NCBI GenBank assembly: GCA_035650275.1
Contig: DASRHY010000239.1
Coordinates: 1 to 64,000, forward strand
Source: DASRHY01 sp035650275
Lineage (GTDB): Bacteria > Actinomycetota > Actinomycetes > Propionibacteriales > Kribbellaceae
Direction of reading: 5' to 3'
DNA: 64,000 bases
The notes below the pieces were generated by a model. It searched no databases and had not been told where the DNA came from. It was given only the letters and a program-made list of their open reading frames with translations. A program made the translations under genes and the position numbers. Numbering within the stretch: position 1 is the stretch's first letter; every line of letters starts with the position of its first letter. Shown here piece after piece: positions 1 to 6,606 of the stretch.

Positions 1-384
1 GCGCCCGGGTCTGCACGATCAGTGCCAGCGCGCCCGCGACCAGCGCCAGCTAGAGCACACGCAGCCGGTCCCCGCCCCTGCCCGGCAGCGAGAACCCGCC
101 GGGGATCGCTCGATCCGGTGCCGCAGGATGACCGCCGCGAGCAGCGGCGTGAACACGACGTACATGCCGGTGACGAACCCGGACACGCTCGCGGATGTGT
201 GCCGCAAAACCTCGGTCTGCAGCAGCTGCGCGACGCCGTACGTGACTCCCAGCGCGACGCCGCGGCGCCGGCCCAGCCGGCGTAACCGCCCGACCGCAGC
301 CGGACGCACCGCGAGCAGGACGACGGCGGCGATCGCGAACCGCAGCGCGAGGTAGTCCGCGACGGCCAGGCGGGAGTGCGTCAC
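1..384 (-). pseudogene. Decayed EamA/DMT-family transporter, 3' end beyond window
   Basis: The first 90 or so codons from the GTG at 384 encode a typical EamA (drug/metabolite transporter) segment with hydrophobic helices (RFAIAAVVLLAVRP; VSGFVTGMYVVFTPLLAAVIL). The family's first membrane helix is missing: in-frame stops lie just upstream of the GTG, and the protein begins where family members already read 'RLxVADYLALRF'. After RHRIE (near 105) the frame breaks. A different frame then reads like a much later part of the family (RGGDRLRVL, stop, LALVAGALALIVQT), interrupted by a TAG near 49-51. About 90 residues between these parts appear deleted. The gene therefore has a 5' truncation, an internal deletion with frameshift, and a nonsense codon. 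A sequencing error could explain one lesion but not all three. Confidence 0.75.
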
Positions 385-427
385 TCCCGAACCCTCTCAG
401 ACTCCTTACGCCCCCTTGAGAGACGGG

Positions 428-622
428 TCAGGACCCGTGCGCGGCGTGCTCCACAACGCAGTCCGGGCCCGGGAAGACCAGGGACTCGTGGCCGTCGGAG
501 AACCTGACCAGGTACGGCGGTGCACCGTCGGCCCCGCGGACCTCGATCACCTCGCCGTGGCGCTCCTGGGTGCCGACCGTACGGCCCCGAACGTGCAGAT
601 GGTCGCCGACCTCAGCTCTCAT
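428..622 (-). CDS. DUF1918 domain-containing protein
   Basis: A 64-residue protein matching the DUF1918 family in length and pattern (VGDHLHVRGRTVG near the start, GEVIEVRGADGAPPYLVRFSDGH in the middle, VFPGPDCVVEH at the end). The family is a small SH3-like beta barrel common in actinobacteria and of unknown function. The start ATG is preceded by GGAGGTGATCC, a near-perfect complement of the 16S rRNA 3' end, so translation is probably strong. A TACGGT hexamer upstream (646-651) could be its -10 box. It lies downstream of the kinase on the same strand, 55 bases after the kinase stop. Confidence 0.85.
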   Translation of the reverse strand: MRAEVGDHLHVRGRTVGTQERHGEVIEVRGADGAPPYLVRFSDGHESLVFPGPDCVVEHAAHGS

Positions 623-677
623 CGCGGATCACCTCCAGGTCCCACCGTAGGCCCCGACCGCCCGCGCTGCGAACCCT

Positions 678-2621
678 CTAGAGCACGGTGATCGTGACGG
701 TGGTGCCGTTGCGGGCTATCGAGTTGCCGGCCGGGTTCTGCGCGGCGACCACGTTCACGCCGACGTAGAGCGCCGCCCGCTGCACCTTGACCTTGAACCC
801 GGCCCGCTCCAGCACGGTGCGGGCGTCCTTGGTCTGCATCCGCCACACGCTCGGTACCCGGACCAGCGGGGGGCCCTTCGACACCACCAGCTCGATCTTG
901 TCCTTGGCGAACCGCTCGCCGGAGTTCGGGTTCTGGCTGATCACCCGGCCCCGCGCGACGGACTCGGAGAACTCCTCGGTGGTCCCGACCGTGAAGCCGA
1001 GCCGGCCGAGTTCCCTGGCCGCGTCCCGGAGCCGCTGGCCGGTGGTGTTCGGTACGTCGATCGGCTGCGGCCCGCGGCTGATCGTGAGGTTCACTACCTG
1101 GCCACGCTTGACCACTACCCCGGGCCCCGGGGCGGACGACATGACCTTGCCCGCGGCAACAGCCTCGCTGTACTTTTGGGCCTCGGAACCGACCACCAGG
1201 TTGAGCCTGGCCAGTGTGTCGCGGGCGACAACCGTGTCGCTGCCGGCCAGCTTCGGGATCTTGTACCGCTCCTTGCCCTTCGAGACGGTCAGCTCGACCT
1301 GGCCGTTCTTCAGGATCCGGTCGCCGATGCCCGGGTCGGTGCTGAGCACCCTGCCGGCCGGCACCGATTCGTCGAACGCCTGCCCCACGACCGTCGTGGT
1401 CAGGCCGTCGATCCGCGCCTTGTCGGCCGCCTGGGCGACGGTCATCGCGGTCAGGTCCGGCGTCCTCGTGTACCGCTGCACACCGTAGTACCAGGCCGCG
1501 GTACCGACCCCGGTCGCGAGCAGCAGCACCAGCAGCAGCGCCAGCGGCCCGCGACGGCGGCGTCGTACCCGAGCAGGAGCGGGCTCGGCCACCCGCGGTG
1601 GTACCCGGATCGGCTCGTGCTCGACGATCACCGTGTCCGTGCGGACCCCGGCGCCGTACCCGTCGTACCGGTGCGGCGAGTCGTCGAACGGCCCGGGTTC
1701 GCCGAGACCCTGCAGCGCGAGGATCGGCACGGTCAGGTCGCCGGTCAGCTCCGGGTCGTCCGGCAGCCCCTCGTCGAGCGCGCTGCGGACCCGGCGGACC
1801 TGCTGCGCGAACACGTGCGCGTCGGCCGGCCGGTGCTCGCGGCTGCGGGAGGTGGCCCGCTGCACCAGCGCGTCGACGTACGGCGGGATGCCCGGCTGCA
1901 GCGCAGACGGCGGCGGCACGTCGTTGTGCACGTGCCGGTACGCGACCTGGAGCGGGGTGTCGCCGGTGTGCGGCTTGGCGCCGGTGAGCATCTCGTACAG
2001 CACGATGCCGGCCGAGTACACGTCCGACCGCGCGTCCGCGGCGCTGTCGGTGACCAGCTCGGGCGCCAGGTACGAAACGGTACCCATCAGCAGGCCCTGG
2101 GTGACCGTGTTCCCGTTCGCGCTGACCGCGCGGGACAGGCCGAAGTCGGCGACCTTGATCTTGCCGTCGGTCGCGATCAGCACGTTCTCCGGCTTGACGT
2201 CGCGGTGCACGATGCCGGCGTCGTGCGCGGCGGACAGCGCGGCCAGGATCGGGCTGAGCAGGTCCAGCGCGCGGGCCGGCGACATCGGCGCCTGATCCCG
2301 CATCAGCTCGCGCAGGGTCTGACCCGGCACGTACTCCATCGCCAGGAACAGCGTGTCGTCGTCGGAGCCCTGGTCGAACACCGCGACCACGTTCTGGTGG
2401 GACAGCCTGGCCGCGGCGCGGGCCTCGTGCACGAACTTGCGGGCGAAGTCGGTGTCGGTGCCGAGCCCGCCGTTCATCACCTTGAGCGCGACCACCCGGT
2501 CGAGGCGGGTGTCGAGCGCCTCGTAGACGGTTGCCATCCCGCCGCGCGCCACCCGGGAACCCACGCGGTACCGCCCGTCGAGCATCCGCCCGACGAGGGG
2601 GTCGCTGATCTCGGTGTCCAC
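678..2621 (-). CDS. PASTA-domain Ser/Thr protein kinase (PknB/StkP type)
   Basis: A 647-residue membrane kinase. The kinase domain (about 18-280) has the glycine loop ARGGMATVYEA, invariant Lys47 (VALKV), catalytic HRDVKPEN (Asp141), DFGLSR and an APE motif. A proline-rich juxtamembrane part follows, then one membrane helix (GPLALLLVLLLATGVGTAAW) and four extracellular PASTA repeats of about 65 residues, each ending in the 'VxLTVSKG' type. Such kinases bind peptidoglycan fragments and phosphorylate division and wall proteins. The frame is open from 2738, but I start at the GTG at 2621: it has an AAAGGA ribosome site and leaves a normal N-terminus just before the kinase fold. The same thi-metF-dcw neighbourhood in Streptomyces also carries a PASTA kinase (from memory). 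Confidence 0.93.
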   Translation of the reverse strand: MDTEISDPLVGRMLDGRYRVGSRVARGGMATVYEALDTRLDRVVALKVMNGGLGTDTDFARKFVHEARAAARLSHQNVVAVFDQGSDDDTLFLAMEYVPGQTLRELMRDQAPMSPARALDLLSPILAALSAAHDAGIVHRDVKPENVLIATDGKIKVADFGLSRAVSANGNTVTQGLLMGTVSYLAPELVTDSAADARSDVYSAGIVLYEMLTGAKPHTGDTPLQVAYRHVHNDVPPPSALQPGIPPYVDALVQRATSRSREHRPADAHVFAQQVRRVRSALDEGLPDDPELTGDLTVPILALQGLGEPGPFDDSPHRYDGYGAGVRTDTVIVEHEPIRVPPRVAEPAPARVRRRRRGPLALLLVLLLATGVGTAAWYYGVQRYTRTPDLTAMTVAQAADKARIDGLTTTVVGQAFDESVPAGRVLSTDPGIGDRILKNGQVELTVSKGKERYKIPKLAGSDTVVARDTLARLNLVVGSEAQKYSEAVAAGKVMSSAPGPGVVVKRGQVVNLTISRGPQPIDVPNTTGQRLRDAARELGRLGFTVGTTEEFSESVARGRVISQNPNSGERFAKDKIELVVSKGPPLVRVPSVWRMQTKDARTVLERAGFKVKVQRAALYVGVNVVAAQNPAGNSIARNGTTVTITVL

Positions 2622-2663
2622 GGTCGGTTCGGGTCCTTTGCGGTCTCCGGTGCAGCCCGGCGC

Positions 2664-2692
2664 CCTATACGGCCTTGCCCAGAGAGTGTAGA
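2664..2692 (-). promoter_or_regulatory. Candidate promoter of the PASTA kinase gene
   Basis: On the minus strand, TCTACA (2692-2687) and TATAGG (2669-2664) are 17 bases apart. Each matches the sigma-70 type consensus at 4 of 6 positions. A transcript would start near 2657, giving a leader of about 36 bases before the chosen GTG. This supports the internal start over the upstream open frame. Confidence 0.4.
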
Positions 2693-2698
2693 TACGCG

Positions 2699-2728
2699 GT
2701 TCGGCGCGGCTCCGGAGCCGCGCCGAAC
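2699..2728. repeat. Perfect 30-base palindrome between thiG and the kinase
   Basis: Arms GTTCGGCGCGGCTCC and GGAGCCGCGCCGAAC are exact reverse complements with no spacer (15 + 15 bases). It sits about 250 bases after the thiG stop and just upstream of the candidate kinase promoter, all on the minus strand. It could form a strong hairpin that ends thiO-thiS-thiG transcripts, or be a dimer binding site. No U-rich tail follows, as is usual for actinobacterial terminators. Confidence 0.7.
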
Positions 2729-2738
2729 TATCACGCAC

Positions 2739-2974
2739 CGGCTATCGCCGTGCACGCTGTGTCACGCCGTCACAAGGACGAGAACCTCCCCGCGAGACAC
2801 GCTCCCTGACGGTAAGTGGTGGGACTGTCATGACAAAAGTGACCCTTGTGACTAATGGGATTGATGTTTCCAAAGGGCTAGCTGAACGCCTGGATTACAT
2901 CGGTGTAATTCACAAGGCACGTATCCTCGCGTGCCGCGACCAGGACTACTCGCAGTGCGAAGGTACGGCGTGTG
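2739..2974. promoter_or_regulatory. Low-GC intergenic region with repeated TCACAAGG motifs
   Basis: The stretch 2824-2925 is roughly half G+C, far below its surroundings. It holds the palindrome ATTACATCGGTGTAAT (2894-2909). The core TCACAAGG occurs three times: 2770-2777 (+), 2844-2851 (-) and 2910-2917 (+). A plus-strand open frame from 2830 runs into thiG antisense; its AT-rich codons and late overlap make it an unlikely gene. I read this as a regulatory region, target unknown; the nearest downstream gene on the minus strand is the kinase. Confidence 0.45.
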
Positions 2975-3757
2975 TCAGGTGCCGAGGCGGCCGTCGAGCG
3001 GCGACGACGCTTGGGCCGAGTGCCAGCGGCGCGGGATCCGCCCCGCCCGGTACGCGGCTCGTCCCGCCTCGACCGCCTGGCGCATCGCCGCGGCCATCAG
3101 CGCCGGCCGTTCCGCCCGGGTGACCGCGGTGGCGACCAGCACGGCGTCGCAGCCGAGCTCCATCGCCAGGGCCGCGTCACTCGCGGTGCCGATCCCGGCG
3201 TCGAGCACGATCGGGACCTCGGCCTGCTCGACGATCATCGCGATGTTGTGCGGGTTCCGGATCCCGAGCCCGGACCCGATCGGCGAGCCGAGCGGCATCA
3301 CCGCGGCGCAGCCGGCCTGTTCCAGCCGGCGGGCCAGGATCGGGTCGTCGTTGGTGTACGCGAGGACCGAGAAGTCGTCGGCGACCAGCCGTTCGGCAGC
3401 GTCCAGCAGCTCGACCGCGTCCGGCAGCAGGGTGTGGTCGTCCGCCACCACCTCGAGCTTGATCCAGCTGGTGCCCAGCGCCTCGCGCGCGAGCTTCGCG
3501 GTCAGCACGGCCTCGCCGGCGGTGAAGCAGCCGGCCGTATTCGGCAGCACCTCGATGTCGTGCCGTTTCAGCACGTCCAGCACCGAGCCCTGCTGCCCGG
3601 GATCGAGCCGGCGCAGCGCGACTGTGGTCAGCTCGGTGCCGGAGGCAACCAACGCCTCCTCGAGCGCCTCCAGGCTGGCCGCGCCACCGGTGCCCATCAC
3701 GAGCCGGGACGAGAACTCCCGTCCGGCGATCAGCAACGCGTCGTCGATCTCGGTCAA
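2975..3757 (-). CDS. thiG: Thiazole synthase ThiG
   Basis: A 260-residue TIM-barrel enzyme that builds the thiazole phosphate ring of thiamine from DXP, dehydroglycine (made here by ThiO) and the ThiS thiocarboxylate. The N-terminus has the family pattern (FSSRLVMGTGG), Lys100 in 'IKLEV' is the residue expected to form the imine with DXP, and VMPLGSPIGSGLGI and VLDAGIGTASDAA are phosphate-binding loops. The start ATG overlaps the thiS stop by 4 bases, so the genes are probably translationally coupled. Length is normal for the family. Last gene of the thiO-thiS-thiG unit. Confidence 0.97.
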   Translation of the reverse strand: MTEIDDALLIAGREFSSRLVMGTGGAASLEALEEALVASGTELTTVALRRLDPGQQGSVLDVLKRHDIEVLPNTAGCFTAGEAVLTAKLAREALGTSWIKLEVVADDHTLLPDAVELLDAAERLVADDFSVLAYTNDDPILARRLEQAGCAAVMPLGSPIGSGLGIRNPHNIAMIVEQAEVPIVLDAGIGTASDAALAMELGCDAVLVATAVTRAERPALMAAAMRQAVEAGRAAYRAGRIPRRWHSAQASSPLDGRLGT

Positions 3758-3954
3758 CCTCCCTGCACCGCCGTGAGGATCTCCACCCGGTCGCCGTCGG
3801 CCAGCACGACCTGCTGCCAGGACGCCCGGGTCACCACCTCGTCGTTCACCGCGACCGCGACCCCGGTGTCCGTCCGCGACATCGTCGCGACCACATCGGC
3901 AACGGAGACACCGGCATCGAGATCGCGTGGAGTCCCGTTCACGATCACCTTCAT
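3754..3954 (-). CDS. thiS: Sulfur carrier protein ThiS
   Basis: A 66-residue ubiquitin-like protein ending in the diagnostic Gly-Gly (AVQGG). The C-terminal glycine is adenylated and converted to a thiocarboxylate that donates sulfur to ThiG. The start MKVIVNGTPRDL is typical. It overlaps thiO by 4 bases upstream and thiG by 4 bases downstream. No ThiF-type adenylating enzyme is in the window, so that partner must be encoded elsewhere. Confidence 0.96.
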   Translation of the reverse strand: MKVIVNGTPRDLDAGVSVADVVATMSRTDTGVAVAVNDEVVTRASWQQVVLADGDRVEILTAVQGG

Positions 3955-5126
3955 GAGGCCACTGTGCCAGGCGTGAATCGCTCGGCCACGAAGGGCTCCG
4001 CGATCCGGGGCAGCGACCCGGACGTGATGGTCTCCGCGATCACCTGAGCGGTGACCGGGGTGAGCAGTACGCCGTTGCGGTAGTGCCCGGTGGCCCACAG
4101 CAGGCCGTCCAGCCCGGACGGGCCGAGCACCGGTGCGTTGTCCGGCGTCGCGGGCCGCAGCCCGGCCACCGTCTCGACCAGCTCGAGCTCGTCGGTGACC
4201 GGCAGCACCGTGCGGGCGTCCCGCAACAGGCTGAACACCCCGCCGGCCAGCACCCGGGTGTCGTACCCGAGCTCGGTCGTCGTCGCACCCACCACCAGCT
4301 CGCCGTCCGGCCGCGGCACCAGGTACACCGCGAACCCGCGCGCGGTGGCGCGCACGGTGTGGCTCAGCACCGGCCGGTACGCCTCCGGCACCCGCAGGCG
4401 GAGCACCTCGCCCTTGACCGGCCGGACCGGTGGCCGCAGCTCCTCCGGTACGCCGGCCAGCTGCGCGGACCACGGACCGGCCGCGACAAGCACGGTGTCC
4501 GCCGCCGGCGCGGTGCCGTCCTCCAGCCGGACGCCGACCACCCGGTCGCGCTCCACCAGCACCCGCTCCACCGGCTGCCGGACCAGCGTCACGCCGGCCC
4601 GCTCGGTGGCGGCCAGCAGCGCGGTCACGGTCTTGCGGTTGTCCACCGAGTGGTCGCTCGGCACCCACAGCCCGGCCGCCACTCCGACCGCGAGCATCGG
4701 CTCACGCTTTCGGGTCTCGCGCCCGGTCAGCTCGGCCACCTCGAGCCCCAGCCGACGCTGGTACGACGCGAGCCGGGACAGCACCGCGGCGTCGTCCACG
4801 TCGTACGCCACCGACAGCGTGCCCGACGCGTGCAACCCGGCCGGCAGACCGGACGCGTCCTCGAGCTCGGCGGCGAAGTCCGGCCAGGCCCGGGCGCTCG
4901 CGAGGTTCAGCGCCAGCAGCGCCTCCTCGCCGTACTCGACCTCGGTGACCGGAGCCAGCATCCCCGCGGCCACGGACGACGTACGACGCCCCGGCGTCGG
5001 GTCGCAGACCGTCACCCGGAGCCCCGCCTGCGCCAGCCGCCAGGCGCTCGCCAGACCGATCAGCCCGCCGCCGACGACGATCACGTCGGGGCTCGGGGCG
5101 GCGCTCGGAACGCTGGGCGAGGGCAT
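3951..5126 (-). CDS. thiO: Glycine oxidase ThiO
   Basis: A 391-residue FAD-dependent amine oxidase (DAO family). The N-terminal dinucleotide fold VIVVGGGLIGLASAW binds FAD. The middle carries 'SSVAAGMLAPVTE', typical of ThiO, and the C-terminus has 'GLRPATPDNAPVLG' and 'LWATGHYRNGVLLTPVTA', the usual FAD-closing motif. It oxidises glycine to the dehydroglycine used by ThiG. The ATG lies 6 bases after a TAGCCT -10 box (5133-5138, minus strand), so the mRNA is probably leaderless. First gene of the thiazole operon and divergent from thiE. Confidence 0.95.
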   Translation of the reverse strand: MPSPSVPSAAPSPDVIVVGGGLIGLASAWRLAQAGLRVTVCDPTPGRRTSSVAAGMLAPVTEVEYGEEALLALNLASARAWPDFAAELEDASGLPAGLHASGTLSVAYDVDDAAVLSRLASYQRRLGLEVAELTGRETRKREPMLAVGVAAGLWVPSDHSVDNRKTVTALLAATERAGVTLVRQPVERVLVERDRVVGVRLEDGTAPAADTVLVAAGPWSAQLAGVPEELRPPVRPVKGEVLRLRVPEAYRPVLSHTVRATARGFAVYLVPRPDGELVVGATTTELGYDTRVLAGGVFSLLRDARTVLPVTDELELVETVAGLRPATPDNAPVLGPSGLDGLLWATGHYRNGVLLTPVTAQVIAETITSGSLPRIAEPFVAERFTPGTVAS

Positions 5127-5167
5127 GTGGCCAGGCTACGACGAGCGGTTCGTGGCAGGCTGAGCGC
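5127..5167. promoter_or_regulatory. Back-to-back leaderless promoters of thiO and thiE
   Basis: Only 41 bases separate the divergent starts. On the minus strand TAGCCT (5138-5133) lies 6 bases before the thiO ATG. On the plus strand CAGGCT (5156-5161) lies 6 bases before the thiE GTG. Both spacings place the transcription start at or next to the start codon. There is no room for a TPP riboswitch, the usual regulator of thiamine genes. Confidence 0.6.
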
Positions 5168-5848
5168 GTGACTGCTGAGACCATCGACGACTCGGCGACC
5201 GGCGGCCTGCGCGACCGGCTCGGCTCGGCGCGGCTCTACCTGTGCGTGGACGCCCGGCAGGAGCAGGGCGACCTGGAGGAGTTCCTGGACGCGGCGCTGC
5301 GCGGTGGTGTGGACATCGTCCAGCTGCGGCAGAAGGACCTGGAGGCCGCGGACGAGCTCGCCGCGCTCGAGGTGTTCGCGGCGGTCGCCGCCCGGCACGA
5401 CGCGCTGCTCGCGGTGAACGACCGGGCCGACGTCGCCTTCGCCGCCGGCGCGGATGTGCTACACCTCGGCCAGCGCGACCTGCCGGTGCGGGCAGCGCGC
5501 GCGATCTGCGGCCCGGACATCGTGATCGGCCGCTCGACGCACTCGTTCAGCCAGGTCAACGCCGCGATCGCCGAGGCCGGTTCGGACTACTTCTGCGTCG
5601 GTCCGTGCTGGGAGACGCCGACGAAGCCCGGCCGGACCGCCGCAGGCCTGGACGTGGTCTCGTACGCCGCGGCGAAGCGGCCGGCGAAGCCGTGGTTCGC
5701 GATCGGCGGCATCGACCTCGGCCGGCTGGACCAGGTACTGGAGGCCGGCGCGCACCGGGTGGTCGTGGTCCGGGCGATCACCGAGGCCGACGACCCGGAG
5801 GCGGCTGCCGCCGAGTTCGCCCGACGACTGCGGGAGGCATCCGAATGA
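5168..5848 (+). CDS. thiE: Thiamine-phosphate synthase ThiE
   Basis: A 226-residue TIM barrel that joins thiazole phosphate and HMP pyrophosphate into thiamine phosphate. Visible family motifs: LYLCVDAR at the start, VDIVQLRQKDL, LLAVNDRADVAFAAGADVLHLGQRDL, VIGRSTHS, DYFCVGPCWETPTKPGR and WFAIGGI. The GTG start follows a -10-like hexamer by 6 bases (probably leaderless). Its stop overlaps the start of the next small gene (ATGA). It is the only pyrimidine-side enzyme in the window. Confidence 0.96.
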   Translation: MTAETIDDSATGGLRDRLGSARLYLCVDARQEQGDLEEFLDAALRGGVDIVQLRQKDLEAADELAALEVFAAVAARHDALLAVNDRADVAFAAGADVLHLGQRDLPVRAARAICGPDIVIGRSTHSFSQVNAAIAEAGSDYFCVGPCWETPTKPGRTAAGLDVVSYAAAKRPAKPWFAIGGIDLGRLDQVLEAGAHRVVVVRAITEADDPEAAAAEFARRLREASE

Positions 5849-5955
5849 TCAACAACCCGAAGGCGGCCCGGATCGTCGCGGTCGTGGTGATCGCGATGCT
5901 GGTGATCACGATGGCCGCGGCCCTGTTCGGCTGCAGCACGACCGAGTCCCGGTGA
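5845..5955 (+). CDS. Small membrane protein (36 residues), coupled to thiE
   Basis: A 36-residue frame (MINNPKAARIVAVVVIAM at the start) overlaps the thiE stop by 4 bases and the barstar-like gene start by 4 bases, strong evidence for translation. It has a short basic head, one hydrophobic helix of about 20 residues (ARIVAVVVIAMLVITMAAAL) and the tail FGCSTTESR. The Cys after LFG resembles a poor lipobox, so a lipoprotein is possible, but a single-span membrane peptide is more likely. I do not recognise the family. Function unknown. Confidence 0.7.
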   Translation: MINNPKAARIVAVVVIAMLVITMAAALFGCSTTESR

Positions 5956-6389
5956 CCGGGCTGCGTCGCGTGCTGTCGGCCGGCGCCCAGCCCGGGGTCT
6001 ACCGCTGGCGGTCGGCGGACGCGACCGACGACGTAAGCCGTGACGTCAAAGCGGCCGGGTGGGGCTTCGTGCTGCTGGACACGTCCGGGGTAGGGGACAA
6101 GGCCGGCTTCCTGGACGCGTGCGCGACCGCGTTCGACCTGCCGCGCTGGTTCGGCCGGAACTGGGACGCACTTGCCGACGCGCTCGGCGACCGCTCGACC
6201 GGCGAGCCCGAGGTGGTGCTCTGGGACGGCTGGCAGCAGCTGGCCGAGAGCGACCTGGACGCGCTCGACGTCGCCGTACAGATCTTCACCGAGGATGCGA
6301 ACGGCACCGGCCAGCTCCGCGTCCTGCTCCGCGACCCCGGCGGGTCCGACCAGCTCCCGCCGCCGATCGCGGACCTCCCGCAGCTCTAG
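5952..6389 (+). CDS. Barstar (barnase inhibitor) family protein
   Basis: A 145-residue protein. The region from about residue 30 (GFVLLDTSGVGDKAGFLDACA) through FGRNWDALADAL to DVAVQIFTEDANG matches the barstar fold, in which the 'W-x-ALxDxL' helix blocks the active site of barnase-type RNases. No barnase-like toxin gene is nearby, so it may guard against an RNase encoded elsewhere or imported, or have another role. It is the third gene of a thiE operon with overlapping starts and stops, so its expression is tied to thiamine genes. Confidence 0.85.
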   Translation: MTGLRRVLSAGAQPGVYRWRSADATDDVSRDVKAAGWGFVLLDTSGVGDKAGFLDACATAFDLPRWFGRNWDALADALGDRSTGEPEVVLWDGWQQLAESDLDALDVAVQIFTEDANGTGQLRVLLRDPGGSDQLPPPIADLPQL

Positions 6390-6467
6390 ACGCCCCCAGA
6401 CATCAGGTCAGCGGCCGTCGGCTGGTCAGGCGAGGCCACGAGTGTGGTGTGGCGGCGTTGAGCCCGA

Positions 6468-6525
6468 CTTCCCGTAAGGACACGCCGGGCGGATCCGCCC
6501 GAAACGGCGTGTCTCCACGGGAGGT
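6468..6525. repeat. Palindromic repeat element, copy A
   Basis: An imperfect hairpin with outer arms CTTCCCGT and ACGGGAGG, inner arms GACACGCCG (6479-6487) and CGGCGTGTC (6505-6513), and a self-complementary tip GGGCGGATCCGCCC (6487-6500). It lies between the convergent barstar-like and polyprenyl synthase genes and may act as a two-way terminator. Copy B follows within 20 bases; related elements occur at 33689 and 50963. Confidence 0.75.
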
Positions 6526-6541
6526 GAGCTCTCCCTCGGAC

Positions 6542-6595
6542 TCCCCGTAGCGACACGCCGCCCCAATCCAGTCGGAACGGCGTGTCTCCACGGGA
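6542..6595. repeat. Palindromic repeat element, copy B
   Basis: Second head-to-tail copy: CCCCGTAGCGACACGCCG on the left, CGGCGTGTCTCCACGGG on the right, with a different, non-palindromic tip. The arm sequence is kept while the tip differs, as expected of a dispersed hairpin family. It ends 11 bases before the stop of the polyprenyl synthase gene. Confidence 0.75.
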
Positions 6596-6606
6596 AATGG
6601 GGACGG

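Noticed and set aside
2830..3123. Plus-strand open frame (97 codons) starting MTKVTLVTNG
   Set aside because: The first third uses AT-rich codons unlike the genome, and the rest is antisense to thiG. No ribosome site or homology recognised.
5172..5177. CTGAGA, a TPP-riboswitch-like hexamer
   Set aside because: It lies inside the thiE coding sequence with no matching partner motifs or leader.
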